Source of the DNA: Nocardia xishanensis NBRC 101358 | GTDB lineage: Bacteria; Actinomycetota; Actinomycetes; Mycobacteriales; Mycobacteriaceae | Assembly: GCF_001613365.1 (NCBI RefSeq) | Contig: NZ_BDCF01000014.1 | Span: 1 to 64,000, forward strand | Direction of reading: 5' to 3' | Length of the DNA stretch: 64,000 nt | Shown: positions 53,974 to 63,038 of the stretch, piece after piece | Layout of the letters: every line of letters starts with the position of its first letter | How positions within the stretch are numbered: the first letter of the stretch is position 1 | Position numbers and translations under genes: made by a program | The notes under the pieces: model-generated | Told to the model about the DNA's origin: nothing | The model's database searches: none | What the model saw: only the letters and a program-made list of their open reading frames with translations

Positions 53974-55893
53974 TCAGTGAACGCCCGCGCCTTCCGGCTC
54001 GCGGTCCAGCTCGTCGGGGAACGACTGCTGCCGGTACCCGCCGCGCAGCGTGCCTTCCAGGTACGCGGTGCGGCAGGCCCGCCGGGCGATCTTTCCGCTG
54101 GAGGTGCGCGGGATCGAGCCCGCGGGTACCAGCAATAGATCACGAACCGTCACGCCGTGGCGTTGCGCGATGGCGGCACGCACCGCCTCGGCGATCGGGC
54201 CCGGATCCGCCTTGGCCGCGCCGGTAGCGCGCTCGGCCACGACGACCAACTGTTCCGACGTGTCCTCGGCGTCGAATCGCGTTCCCGCGCCGCTCTGTTC
54301 GAGCGCCTCCGCGGGCAACTGATTGGCGGGCACCGAGAACGCGGCGACGAAGCCCGGGCGCAGTGCCGTGCTCGCCTCCTGCGCCGAGAACTCCAGATCC
54401 TGCGGGTAGTGGTTGCGGCCGTCGACGATCACCAGGTCCTTCACCCGGCCGGTGATGTACAGCTCGCCCTCGAAGTACGCGCCGAAATCGCCGGTGCGCA
54501 TCCATTTCGCGTCCTCGGCGGCGCCTTCCGCGCGACTGCCTTCCGGCAGCCGCCGCAGCCGGTTGTGGAAGGTCGCCGCGGATTCCTCCGGCCGCCCCCA
54601 GTAGCCGATGCCCATGTTGTCGCCGTGCAGCCAGATCTCGCCCACCTCACCGTCCGGCCGTTCCTCGCCGGTCTCCGGATCGACGATCGCGGCCCACTGC
54701 GACAGCGCGACATAACCGCACGACACCTGCGCGATGGCGTTCTCGGTGCCCGGCTCGACCTGAACCATCCGGCCCGCGTTGAGCTCGCACCGGTCGACGT
54801 AGACGACCTTGGCCTCGTCCTCGGCCTTGGTCGCCGAGACGAACAGTGTCGCCTCGGCCATGCCGTAGCACGGCTTGATCGCGGTCTTGGGCAGACCGTA
54901 GGGGGCGAACGCGTCGTTGAACTTCTTGATCGAAGTCACCGAGACCGGCTCGCTGCCGTTGATCAACCCGATGACGTTCGACAGGTCCAATATCTCGCCC
55001 TGCTTCGGCAACCCGCGCTCCGCCGCGTGCTCGAACGCGAAATTCGGTGCGGCGGCGAAGGTTCCCGCGCCGTCGGAGACCGCGGCCAGCTCCTTGATCC
55101 AGCGGTACGGGCGGCGAACGAACGCGCTCGGCGACATGATCGTGATGAACCCGCCGCCGATGGTCGGCAGGATCACGCACAGCAGGCCCATGTCGTGGAA
55201 CAGCGGCAGCCAGGTGACGCCGCGCGAATTCTCGGTGACGCCGATGGCGTCGATCATCTGCAGCAGATTGGTGCCGACCGCGCGGTGGGTGATCTCAACG
55301 CCCGCCGGTACCCGGGTCGAGCCCGAGGTGTACTGCAGGTAGGCGATGCTATCGATGTCGATGTCCGGGTGCACCCAGCTCGCGCCGACACCATCCGGGA
55401 TCGCGTCCACGGCGATGATGCGCGGGCGCTGCATCGCCGGCAGATGACGGAAGAAATTCCGCACACCCGAGGCCGCCGTCGATATCGTCAGAATCACCGA
55501 GGGGGCGCAGTCGGCGAGCACCGCGTGCAGCCGGTCGGTGTGCCCCTGCTCCTCCGGATCGAACAGCGGCACCGCGATGGTGCCCGCGTAGACCGCGGCG
55601 AAGATCGAGACCACGTAGTCCAAGCCCTGCGGGGCGAGGATCGCGACCCGGTCGTGCGGCTTCGCGACCTGCTGCAACCGGGCCGCCACCGCGTGCAGCC
55701 GCACGCCGAACTGACCCCAGGTCAGGTCCCGGTACTCGCCCTCGCGTTCGCGCGAATAGTCGATGAAGCGGTACGCGAGACGGTCCGGGCTCGTCGCCGC
55801 GTGGTGGTCGACGAAGTCGATCAGAGTCTTGTCGCCCGGGATCGTGATGTTGCCCTGCTCGTCCAGATAGTCGTCAAAGGTCTCGCGGATCAT
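53974..55893 (-). CDS. Long-chain fatty-acyl-AMP ligase, FadD32-like
   Basis: A 639-residue FAAL that activates long-chain fatty acids as adenylates and loads them on acyl carrier domains. The ATP signature is [18 protein letters not shown] and the adenylation motifs [11 protein letters not shown] and [20 protein letters not shown] are present. Segments such as [19 protein letters not shown] and [22 protein letters not shown] sequence resemble M. tuberculosis FadD32, the meromycolate activator for Pks13. I start at ATG 55893 ([11 protein letters not shown]), five bases after AAGGA. A ketosynthase gene lies 108 bases upstream on the same strand. Neither pks13 nor accD4 is here, so this is probably a paralogue. 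Confidence 0.9.
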   Translation of the reverse strand: MIRETFDDYLDEQGNITIPGDKTLIDFVDHHAATSPDRLAYRFIDYSREREGEYRDLTWGQFGVRLHAVAARLQQVAKPHDRVAILAPQGLDYVVSIFAAVYAGTIAVPLFDPEEQGHTDRLHAVLADCAPSVILTISTAASGVRNFFRHLPAMQRPRIIAVDAIPDGVGASWVHPDIDIDSIAYLQYTSGSTRVPAGVEITHRAVGTNLLQMIDAIGVTENSRGVTWLPLFHDMGLLCVILPTIGGGFITIMSPSAFVRRPYRWIKELAAVSDGAGTFAAAPNFAFEHAAERGLPKQGEILDLSNVIGLINGSEPVSVTSIKKFNDAFAPYGLPKTAIKPCYGMAEATLFVSATKAEDEAKVVYVDRCELNAGRMVQVEPGTENAIAQVSCGYVALSQWAAIVDPETGEERPDGEVGEIWLHGDNMGIGYWGRPEESAATFHNRLRRLPEGSRAEGAAEDAKWMRTGDFGAYFEGELYITGRVKDLVIVDGRNHYPQDLEFSAQEASTALRPGFVAAFSVPANQLPAEALEQSGAGTRFDAEDTSEQLVVVAERATGAAKADPGPIAEAVRAAIAQRHGVTVRDLLLVPAGSIPRTSSGKIARRACRTAYLEGTLRGGYRQQSFPDELDREPEGAGVH

Positions 55894-56001
55894 CGCCATC
55901 CTTATCCAACGCACGCACGAAAACCGTGCTGTGACACCGAAGACAGATCGACAGCGGAGCGCCGGGAAGGCCAAGTGGTCTTGCTTCCCGGTAGCCCCTG
56001 C

Positions 56002-57252
56002 TCAGTACCTTCCGAACGCGATCGACACGTTGTGCCCACCGAAACCGAAGGAGTTGTTGACCGCGTAGTCGATGCGGCCCCGCCGCGCACCGCCCGTGAC
56101 GATGTCCAGGTCGACGTCGGGGTCCTGGTTCTCCAGGTTCAGCGTCGGCGGCACGACGCTGTCGCGCACGCTCAGCACGGTGAGCACCGACTCCAACGCG
56201 CCGACGGCGCCGATCGAATGGCCGAGCGCGGATTTCGGGGCGTAGACCGACGCGTGCGAGCCCACCGCCTTGCCGATCGCCCGCGCCTCGGCCGTGTCGC
56301 CGATCGGCGTCGCGGTGGCGTGCGCATTGATATGCGTGACATCGCTTTTCGCCAGGCCGGCGATCTCCATGGCCCTGGTGATCGCGCGTGCGGCGCCGGT
56401 GCCCTCCGGGTCGGGGGCGACCAGGTGGAATCCGTCGGAGGTGACGCCTGCGCCGAGCAGCCGGGCGTGGATGGTCGCGCCGCGGGCCTTGGCGTGCTGC
56501 TCGGTCTCCAGCACCATCATCGCGCCGGCCTCACCGAAGACGAATCCGTCGCGGTCGACGTCGAACGGCCGCGATGCGCCCTTCGGATCGCCGTTGCGGG
56601 TGCTCATCGCGCGCATCATCGTGAACGCGGCGATCGCCACCGCCTGGATGGAACCCTCGACGCCGCCGGTCACGACCATGTCGGCATCGCCCATCACGAT
56701 CATCTTCCACGCGTTGGCGATCGCCTCCGAGCCGGATGAGCACGCGGAGACCGGCGTGCAGACGCCGGCGCGCGCGCCGACCTCCATGCCGACGCACGCG
56801 GCCGGTCCGTTCGGCATGATCCACTGCACAGCAAGCGGAGAAACCTTGCGGTAGCCGCCATTCTCCATCTTGTCGCGCTGGTCGATCATGGCGTCCGCGC
56901 CGCCGAGGCCGGTGCCGAGCGAGACGGCGAGCCGGTCCGGGTCCACCTCGGGGCTGCCCGCGTTGCGCCAGACCTCGCGGCTGAGCACGGTGGCCATCTG
57001 CTCGACGTAGGCCAGCCTGCGGACCTCTTCGACACCGAGGCAGGAACGAGGGGTGACCTTCAGGTGCCCGCCGATGCGGACCGGCAGCTCGAACTGTTCG
57101 ATGAACGGATCGTCGAGGACATCGATGCCGCTTTCGCCGTTGAGTAAGCCCTTCCAGGTGGAGTCGACATCTCCCGCGATCGAGGTGGTCGCCGCGAGGC
57201 TGGTCACCACGACGTCGGGGAAGTTGCCACGTGTGGTGGACGGAAGCTGCAT
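56002..57252 (-). CDS. Beta-ketoacyl-ACP synthase II, KasA/KasB-like
   Basis: A 416-residue condensing enzyme that elongates acyl-ACP with malonyl-ACP. The catalytic triad is complete: Cys in [13 protein letters not shown], His in [11 protein letters not shown] and His in [15 protein letters not shown], where the Lys also belongs to the site. The N-terminus [20 protein letters not shown] and length match mycobacterial KasA/KasB rather than FabF of other bacteria. Usually kas genes sit with fabD, acpM and accD6; here the neighbour is a FAAL, so a dedicated long-chain product such as a mycolate precursor is a reasonable guess. Confidence 0.92.
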   Translation of the reverse strand: MQLPSTTRGNFPDVVVTSLAATTSIAGDVDSTWKGLLNGESGIDVLDDPFIEQFELPVRIGGHLKVTPRSCLGVEEVRRLAYVEQMATVLSREVWRNAGSPEVDPDRLAVSLGTGLGGADAMIDQRDKMENGGYRKVSPLAVQWIMPNGPAACVGMEVGARAGVCTPVSACSSGSEAIANAWKMIVMGDADMVVTGGVEGSIQAVAIAAFTMMRAMSTRNGDPKGASRPFDVDRDGFVFGEAGAMMVLETEQHAKARGATIHARLLGAGVTSDGFHLVAPDPEGTGAARAITRAMEIAGLAKSDVTHINAHATATPIGDTAEARAIGKAVGSHASVYAPKSALGHSIGAVGALESVLTVLSVRDSVVPPTLNLENQDPDVDLDIVTGGARRGRIDYAVNNSFGFGGHNVSIAFGRY

Positions 57253-57564
57253 CGAAACTCACTTTCCTGGCTATCGCATCGGGGTGTTCCGGGAACTGCG
57301 CGTCGACGCCGCGGCGTCGAAAGGCCAAGCGGGAGAAGCAACCGTGGTCGTGATCCGGCCGATTCGCATTATCGGGGAGCCTGAGCTAATCCGCAGCAAG
57401 ACACGCAAATCCGTACCGCACCCTGGCCGGTGGGGCCGGGGAGCTCGATGCGCCGCCGGTGGTCCTCCCGGTGGTCGGCATCGGAGGGCTCGAGTAACGT
57501 GCTGTGCGGGGCACGGAGTGCGGACGTGTTCGCGCCCGTCGTGGAATCGCGAGAAGGGATGACT
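57253..57564. other. Intergenic region between ketosynthase and dcm
   Basis: A 312-base divergent promoter region. No short gene, RNA or repeat is recognisable in it; in-frame codons upstream of dcm (from 57430) are not protein-like. Confidence 0.5.
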
Positions 57565-58713
57565 GTGACGGGCGGGCGGATGGTCGGGCTGTTCGCCGGT
57601 ATCGGCGGACTCGAGCTCGGCCTCGCCGAGCACGGCTGGCGTTCCGAGCTGCTCTGCGAGATCGACGCGGGCGCGCAGGCGGTGCTCGCGGCCCACTTCA
57701 CCGACGTTCCGCTGCATGCCGACATCACCAGGTTGCGCGGCATCCCGGCGGGCACCGAACTCGTCGCGGCCGGGTTCCCCTGCCAGGACCTCTCGCAGGC
57801 CGGGCGAACCGCGGGCATCACCGGCCAGCGCTCCGGACTGGTCGACGAGGTGTTCCGTCTGGTGCGCCGCAAGCGCGGGCCGCGCTGGCTGCTGATCGAG
57901 AACGTGCCTTTCATGCTGCAGTTGGGCCGTGGCGCGGCCATGCGGCACATCACCGGAGCGCTGGACGATCTCGGCTACACCTGGGCATACCGCGTCGTCG
58001 ACGCGCGCGCGTTCGGCCTGCCGCAGCGCCGCCAGCGCGTGCTGATGCTCGCCTCGCGCACCGAGGATCCGCGCCGCGTGCTCTTCGGCGAGGACGCGGG
58101 CCCGCTCGAGCTCGGCGACGCCGACAGCGACCCGTGCGGCTTCTACTGGACCGAGGGCGTGCGCGGGCTCGGCTGGGCGGTGAACGCCGTGCCCACCCTC
58201 AAAGGCGGTTCGGCGCTCGGCATCGCGAGCCCGCCCGCCGTTCGGCTGCCGTCCGGCGAGATCGTGACACCGGGCTTGGTCGACGGGGAACGGCTGCAAG
58301 GGTTCGCCCCGGACTGGACCGCGCCCGCCACCACGGTCCGCGGCATCCGGCAGGGACACCGCTGGAAGCTGGTCGGCAACGCGGTCAGCGTGCGGATGGC
58401 GGCCTGGGTCGGCGCGAGGCTCACCGCGCCGCTGGACCCGATACCGCACGATCAGGTCCTGCTGCCCGGTCAGCCGTGGCCGACGGCCGCCTGGGGCCGC
58501 GCGGGAACCGCCTATCGAGTGCCGGTCTCCGGCTGGCCGGTGCACGAACCCTACGAGGATCTGAAGAACTTCCTCACCGACTCGCGGCTGCTCTCCGCGC
58601 GCGCCACCGCCGGGTTCCTGCGCCGGGCCGGGATGGGCACGCTGCGCTTTCCCGACGGGTTCCTCACCGACATGGAGAACCACCTGGACCGCATGGGCGG
58701 CTGGGCGGCCTGA
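57565..58713 (+). CDS. DNA (cytosine-5) methyltransferase
   Basis: A 382-residue C5-cytosine methyltransferase. Motif I is VGLFAGIGGLELGLAEHGW, motif IV with the catalytic Cys is AAGFPCQDLSQAGRT, motif VI is LLIENV and motif VIII is FGLPQRRQRVLML; motif X (LVGNAVSVRMAAW) is near residue 280. The target-recognition region is short. I start at GTG 57565, six bases after AGAAGGG; ATG 57559 would directly abut that site. Four bases after its stop is a vsr gene, so the two form a methylation-and-mismatch-repair pair. No restriction enzyme adjoins. The recognition sequence is unknown. Confidence 0.92.
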   Translation: MTGGRMVGLFAGIGGLELGLAEHGWRSELLCEIDAGAQAVLAAHFTDVPLHADITRLRGIPAGTELVAAGFPCQDLSQAGRTAGITGQRSGLVDEVFRLVRRKRGPRWLLIENVPFMLQLGRGAAMRHITGALDDLGYTWAYRVVDARAFGLPQRRQRVLMLASRTEDPRRVLFGEDAGPLELGDADSDPCGFYWTEGVRGLGWAVNAVPTLKGGSALGIASPPAVRLPSGEIVTPGLVDGERLQGFAPDWTAPATTVRGIRQGHRWKLVGNAVSVRMAAWVGARLTAPLDPIPHDQVLLPGQPWPTAAWGRAGTAYRVPVSGWPVHEPYEDLKNFLTDSRLLSARATAGFLRRAGMGTLRFPDGFLTDMENHLDRMGGWAA

Positions 58714-58717
58714 GCCG

Positions 58718-59137
58718 ATGATCGAGCGCCCACGCACCGACGCCGCGACCAGTGCCAGGCTGGCCAAGCAGCGGCGCAGCGGGACGGCCCCCGAACTCGC
58801 CCTGCGTCGCGAACTGCACCGGCGCGGCCTGCGCTATTTCGTCGACCGCGCTCCACTACGTGGTCAGCGCCGGAGCGCCGACGTGGTCTTTCCGCGGCGC
58901 AAGGTGGCGGTGTACGTCGACGGGTGCTTCTGGCACAGCTGCCCGGACCACGCGACCTATCCGAAGAACAACGCCGAATGGTGGGCCGCCAAGCTGGCGG
59001 GCAATGTGGCGCGCGACCGCGCCACCGACGAGACGCTGCATGCCGCGGGGTGGCAGGTGGTGCGGATCTGGGAACACGAGGACCCGGCCGCCGCGGCCGA
59101 TCGGGTGCAGTCCGTGCTCGGCCGGGATCCCGGCTGA
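58718..59137 (+). CDS. vsr: Very short patch repair endonuclease
   Basis: A 139-residue Vsr-type nickase that cuts next to T:G mismatches produced by deamination of 5-methylcytosine. The family motif is ADVVFPRRKVAVYVDGCFWH followed by SCPDH, where the Asp and His are the expected metal-site residues; YPKNNAEWWAAKLAGN and VRIWEHE are also conserved. It begins four bases after the dcm stop and is surely co-translated. Vsr needs the same target as the methylase, so it shows that the methylase is active enough to be mutagenic. Confidence 0.93.
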   Translation: MIERPRTDAATSARLAKQRRSGTAPELALRRELHRRGLRYFVDRAPLRGQRRSADVVFPRRKVAVYVDGCFWHSCPDHATYPKNNAEWWAAKLAGNVARDRATDETLHAAGWQVVRIWEHEDPAAAADRVQSVLGRDPG

Positions 59138-59150
59138 CTCGGGCGAGTCG

Positions 59151-59264
59151 CTAGCGGTTGCGCATGCGCACCAGGGTGCGTGGCGCGTGCGCGGCCAGAT
59201 AACCCGACACCACCATCGTCGCCATCATCGCCAAACCGGCGGCGGCTGTCGCGTATCCGATCAT
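59151..59264 (-). CDS. 37-residue membrane peptide
   Basis: A short frame encoding MIGYATAAAGLAMMATMVVS then GYLAAHAPRTLVRMRNR. It has one membrane helix (about residues 4-24) and a basic tail, giving a likely Nin-Cout or positive-inside orientation with the tail in the cytosol. The ATG at 59264 is preceded by GAGGAGG at a six-base distance, one of the best ribosome-binding sites in the window. Its stop is 13 bases from the convergent vsr stop. Function unknown. Confidence 0.62.
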   Translation of the reverse strand: MIGYATAAAGLAMMATMVVSGYLAAHAPRTLVRMRNR

Positions 59265-59368
59265 GGAAACCTCCTCACTCGGTTCCACTCCAGACTTGCC
59301 GGACCAGCTGACAGTAGCCTGTGCACCCGGTGGGAATGCCGTGCGAACCGCGGGCAACACGCTGATTA

Positions 59369-59396
59369 CCGCTCGAACCGCACATCGAGCGGTTCG
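59369..59396. promoter_or_regulatory. Nested inverted repeat before the DUF998 gene
   Basis: CGAACCG (59374-59380) and CGGTTCG (59390-59396) form a seven-base inverted repeat, and CCGCTCGA (59369-59376) with TCGAGCGG (59385-59392) forms another that overlaps it. The element ends just before the GACAAT -10 box, so it is well placed for a repressor. Confidence 0.5.
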
Positions 59397-59410
59397 GGAC
59401 AATGGGCAGG

Positions 59411-60121
59411 GTGACCGACGACGGAAGCAAGATCGCCGAACGACGCGCGCCGATCGCGTCCTGGTTGATCGCCGCGGCGATCGCGGTCGCCGCGCTCTGC
59501 TACTCGTCCTGGGTACTCGAGTTCGTGTTGCCCATCGACTCCGATCCGGTGAACCAGTTCCTCAGCGAGCTCGACGCGGAAGGCAAGCCGTATCGCGAAG
59601 TGTTCGGGACGGGCGACAAGATCGTCGGGTTGCTGCTCCTCCCGGCCGCGCTCGGCGGGCTGCTGATCTTCCCTCGGCGCAGGCTCACCACCGTCGGCTG
59701 GGTGGCGCTGGCCTGCTTCGGCGCGTCGACCATCGCCGACGCGCTGCTCCCGCTGCGTGACTGCACGCCGGGCGAGCCGGGCTGCGGCACGCCGAGCGAG
59801 CTGTTTCCACAGCTGCATCAGCCGCACGCGCTGACGAGCACGCTCGCTGTCACCTCGATCGCGATCGCGGTATTCGCGTTCAGCCTGGCGGCGTTCCGGT
59901 ACCACCGCTGGCGGATTCTGCGTGAGTTCGGTGTGGCCGTGCTGGTGATCGGATCGCTGGCGACGGTGTGGCTGCTGGTCGCCGACAACCTGCCCGGCGA
60001 GTACGCGCTCGGCATCGCCCAGCGCATTCAGGTCGGGTCGATGTCGCTGTGGTTGCTCACACTGGCCGTCGCGGTGGTCGTCGAGGGCAGGGAGTGGACC
60101 GAACCGGTCAGCCGACCTTGA
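59411..60121 (+). CDS. DUF998 membrane protein
   Basis: A 236-residue protein with six predicted membrane helices, typical of DUF998. Motifs include LEFVLPIDSDPVNQFLSEL in the first external loop and ADALLPLRDCTPGEPGCGTP, with two cysteines that may pair outside. The helices around 75-95, 135-160, 165-190 and 205-225 are clear. I start at GTG 59411, seven bases after GACAAT, which suggests a leaderless mRNA; ATG 59402 lies inside that box. Its last 14 bases overlap the end of the convergent phytase-like gene. Confidence 0.8.
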   Translation: MTDDGSKIAERRAPIASWLIAAAIAVAALCYSSWVLEFVLPIDSDPVNQFLSELDAEGKPYREVFGTGDKIVGLLLLPAALGGLLIFPRRRLTTVGWVALACFGASTIADALLPLRDCTPGEPGCGTPSELFPQLHQPHALTSTLAVTSIAIAVFAFSLAAFRYHRWRILREFGVAVLVIGSLATVWLLVADNLPGEYALGIAQRIQVGSMSLWLLTLAVAVVVEGREWTEPVSRP

Positions 60122-61685
60122 CGCTCACCCGGTGGGTTTCGGTGGCGGCGGGCAGCTTCGCGGTGTCGACGACGAGGATCTCGCCGGTGTCCTGGCGTCC
60201 GTCGGGCAGCGTCTTGGGCTTCAGCCGGAACGGCGGCTGCTCGCCCTCGCTCGCGGCCAAGCCGAAGTCGCTGTCGTTGGCGATGTAGATCGTCTTGCCG
60301 CCGTCGGTGGTCGCGACGCCCTCGATCTTGTCGTGACCGAAGAAGCGACCCTGCGCGTCGAGGCCTGCCACCAGCGCGGTCAGATCCAGGTTGCGCTGCT
60401 TGGCGACCGGCGTGATGCCTACCTTGCCGAGCGCGGCCACCGCATCGTCGGTCGAGACCGGGCCCACCATCGTCTCCAGCGGTTTGCCGTCCACGAGCAG
60501 GCCGCCGCGTTCCGGATCGTACTGCGCGCCTGGCACCTTCGACTCGGGCCCGACGTCGGTCGCGCCGGAGATGTCGATGGTCCAGATCTTCTTGTCCGAC
60601 TTCGGGGCGAGGTTGCCGTCGCGCTCGTCCACCAGGAAGGTGGTGGCGCTCAGCGCGGTGATCTCGGAGACCGCGACCTTGGTCTGCTTCGGATTCGCCA
60701 GCGGGTAGACGAATTCGCGCTGGGCCTTGGTCTTCAGGTCGACGGTGACGATGCGGGTCATCGGCACGTCCTTGGCCGAGCCGTCCAGACCTGGTGTCTC
60801 GAGACCGCTTTGGACGACGCCCACCAGGGTGTTGCCATCCGGGGTGACGGTCAGTCCCTCCATGCCCTGGTTCGGGGTGCGCAGCGCGAGTTCCTTCGGC
60901 AGACCCGCCCCGGGAGCGAGGCGCTCGATCTCCTTGCCCGTCGCGTCGAAATGCACCAGGAACGGGCCGTATTCGTCGGAGACCCAGAACGTTCCGTCGG
61001 GCAAGGCGACCAAACCCTCTGGATCGAGGCCGTGATCGGTGGCTGGCAGCACCGTGCCGTCGAGATCCTTGATGGTCTCTCCGGTGTTCGCGGCCACGTC
61101 GACCTGACCGTTGAACGGGGTGCCATCGGCGCGGCGCAACTCGATGGCGGACTGGAGCACCGCGCGGGCGCCTTCCAGCTCGAATCGGCCGATCTTGGGT
61201 ACGAATCGCGGTATAGGCGCGATCTTTTCGTTCTTGCCGGGTCCGTCCACGTTCGGGCCGCGGTCGGTGAGTCCGTAGAACTCGTCGGCGCGGCCGGGCA
61301 CGGGGGTGAACGCGGAGCCGAAACCGCTGCCCTGCACGGCGATTCCGCCGAACTGGCCGAGCGGCGGGATGTCGGTGGCGTACAGGCGGACCGCGTCGCT
61401 GGTGGTGACCGTGAATCCGTCGGTCCCCTGGTAACCGGCGGCAGGGGTGTATTCGAACGCTCCGTCGTTGCGGCGGGCTACCGTGCCGTGCTCCGGCTCC
61501 GCCGTCACCGCGATCGGGGTGCGTCCACCGGTCGCGGCCAGCAACTGGTCGAGCGTGATCACCACCGGACGGTCTTGCGCGGTATGGAAATCGGCGCCGT
61601 CGCCGTCGGCCGCGCAACCGGCCGCCACGGCGGCCGCGCACACGATCGCGGAGCAGGAGAGCAGGAGACCGGGTCTGGCAATCAC
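60108..61685 (-). CDS. Esterase-like/phytase-fold lipoprotein
   Basis: A 525-residue exported protein. The signal peptide ends in the lipobox VAAGC (Cys24), so it is probably lipid-anchored. A short beta-domain with the pattern AEPEHGTVARRNDGAFEYTP and GYQGTDGFTVTTSDA (tandem-Ig or cadherin-like) precedes the esterase-like-activity-of-phytase domain. Family motifs are FYGLTDRGPNVDGPG, LDPEGLVALPDGTFWVSDEY and GMEGLTVTPDGNTLVG, where the acidic residues could bind calcium. Activity on phosphate esters is plausible but unproven. Divergent from the RidA gene. Confidence 0.85.
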   Translation of the reverse strand: MIARPGLLLSCSAIVCAAAVAAGCAADGDGADFHTAQDRPVVITLDQLLAATGGRTPIAVTAEPEHGTVARRNDGAFEYTPAAGYQGTDGFTVTTSDAVRLYATDIPPLGQFGGIAVQGSGFGSAFTPVPGRADEFYGLTDRGPNVDGPGKNEKIAPIPRFVPKIGRFELEGARAVLQSAIELRRADGTPFNGQVDVAANTGETIKDLDGTVLPATDHGLDPEGLVALPDGTFWVSDEYGPFLVHFDATGKEIERLAPGAGLPKELALRTPNQGMEGLTVTPDGNTLVGVVQSGLETPGLDGSAKDVPMTRIVTVDLKTKAQREFVYPLANPKQTKVAVSEITALSATTFLVDERDGNLAPKSDKKIWTIDISGATDVGPESKVPGAQYDPERGGLLVDGKPLETMVGPVSTDDAVAALGKVGITPVAKQRNLDLTALVAGLDAQGRFFGHDKIEGVATTDGGKTIYIANDSDFGLAASEGEQPPFRLKPKTLPDGRQDTGEILVVDTAKLPAATETHRVSVKVG

Positions 61686-61773
61686 CCCGCATGCCTATCG
61701 CGCCGACCCATCGCGGAGTCGACACCGAGGTTAATTGTTGGTCACGGCGGACCGCGGCGGCCATGCTGTCGCC

Positions 61774-62193
61774 ATGACCAAGCGTGTGAACATCTCCTCC
61801 GAATCCGAGTTCGAAGACGTGGTCGGCTACTCGCGGGCCGTGCGCGTCGGCGATTTCGTCGCGGTCAGCGGGACCACCGCCGCGGCGCCGGGCGGTACCG
61901 CGGTCGGCGGGGACGACATCGGCGAGCAGACCAGAGAGGCCCTGCGCCGCATCGCGAGCGCGCTCGACGAAGCCGGTGCGCGCATGGCCGACGTCGTCCG
62001 CACGCGGATCTTCGTCACCGACATCGCCCGGTGGCCCGAGGTCGCCGCCGCGCACGCCGAGGTGTTCGGTTCGATCCGGCCCGCCGCGTCGATGTACGAG
62101 GTGAAAGCGCTCATCACGCCCGCCCTGCTGGTGGAGATCGAGGCCGACGCGGTCGTCGCCGATGAGCGCCTCGATCGGCCGGTCGCCGGGTAG
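61774..62193 (+). CDS. RidA/YjgF family protein
   Basis: A 139-residue member of the RidA family, whose best-known members hydrolyse reactive enamine/imine intermediates. Features are YSRAVRVGDFVAVSGTTAA, QTREALRRIASALDEAG, VVRTRIFVTDIARWPEVAAA and a C-terminal EIEADAVV strand where the Glu belongs to the active site. The expected Arg of canonical RidA is at VRTRIFV. I start at ATG 61774, since 13 upstream codons do not match the family. Its partner or substrate cannot be read from context. Confidence 0.88.
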   Translation: MTKRVNISSESEFEDVVGYSRAVRVGDFVAVSGTTAAAPGGTAVGGDDIGEQTREALRRIASALDEAGARMADVVRTRIFVTDIARWPEVAAAHAEVFGSIRPAASMYEVKALITPALLVEIEADAVVADERLDRPVAG

Positions 62194-62303
62194 GCGTTCG
62201 CTCCGGCCGTCCGCGGGCCTTCGGGTTGCGCCCCTCCGCGTTCGCTCCAGCCGTGCGCGCTGTCAACGGCCTTCATCCGGCCACGTCCACTAGGGTCGAC
62301 GTC

Positions 62304-63032
62304 GTGACCAGCGACGCGCAGGATCCCACCCCGCACGATCTGCTCGACCAAGTCGCCGACGCGACCGCCCGATTGCTCGATACCGTGCGCGGTCTGAGCG
62401 ACGGCGACGTCATCGAACCTTCGCCGCTGCCCGGCTGGACACGCGGGCACGTGCTGGCCCATCTCGCCCGCAATGCCGACAGCCTCGTCAATCTGCTGAT
62501 CTGGGCGCGGACCGGCATCGAGACGCCCCAGTACGCGAGCCCGTTCCTGCGCGAATTCGACATCGACGCGGGGGCGGCGCGACCGGTCGCCGAACAACTC
62601 CGCGACATCGAGGCCGCCGCCAACCGCTGGTCAGCACTAGCGAGCACCGCGTCGACGGAGAACTGGACCGCCACCGTCCGGACCCGCGCCGGCCGCGCCA
62701 TCCCCGCCGCCGAAGTCCCCTGGATGCGCCTGCAGGAGGTCGAAATCCACCATGTCGACCTGGCCGCTTCCTACACCCCGGCCGACTGGCCCGCCTCCTT
62801 CGTCGCCCGCGCCCTCCCTCGCGTGGCCGCCGACCTCGCCAAAACTCTCGACCCAGCCACGCCGCCCTTCGACATCCAAGCCACCGACCTCGACTTCACC
62901 GCCACCCTCACCCCCGGCGCCCCGGCTCACACCGTCCTCGGCCCGGCCCACTCTCTCCTCGCCTGGCTCATCGGCCGCTCCCCCGGCCGAGATCTGTCCG
63001 GTCCAATGCCCACGCTCCCCGCGTGGCGCTGA
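62304..63032 (+). CDS. Mycothiol-dependent maleylpyruvate isomerase-like (DinB-fold) protein
   Basis: A 242-residue DinB-fold protein. The metal site is formed by PGWTRGHVLAHLARNAD (His) and the Glu/His of LQEVEIHHVDLAASY, the standard order in the maleylpyruvate isomerase N-terminal domain, and a C-terminal MDMPI-type domain with WLIGRSPG follows. Mycothiol-using enzymes of this group are typical of actinobacteria. I start at GTG 62304, which lies seven bases after TAGGGT (leaderless); the 5' extension to 62226 is not conserved-like. It is convergent with an unknown gene six bases beyond its stop. Confidence 0.85.
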   Translation: MTSDAQDPTPHDLLDQVADATARLLDTVRGLSDGDVIEPSPLPGWTRGHVLAHLARNADSLVNLLIWARTGIETPQYASPFLREFDIDAGAARPVAEQLRDIEAAANRWSALASTASTENWTATVRTRAGRAIPAAEVPWMRLQEVEIHHVDLAASYTPADWPASFVARALPRVAADLAKTLDPATPPFDIQATDLDFTATLTPGAPAHTVLGPAHSLLAWLIGRSPGRDLSGPMPTLPAWR

Positions 63033-63038
63033 ACGGCC

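Noticed and set aside
54157..56739. 860-codon plus-strand frame
   Set aside because: It runs antisense across both FAAL and ketosynthase genes and its product has no recognisable domain.
53974..57252. Main mycolic acid locus
   Set aside because: Pks13 and AccD4, AcpM and AccD6 are all absent on both sides, so only a paralogous pair is claimed.
57565..59137. Complete restriction-modification or BREX/DISARM defence system
   Set aside because: Only methylase and Vsr are encoded; no nuclease, helicase or other defence gene adjoins.
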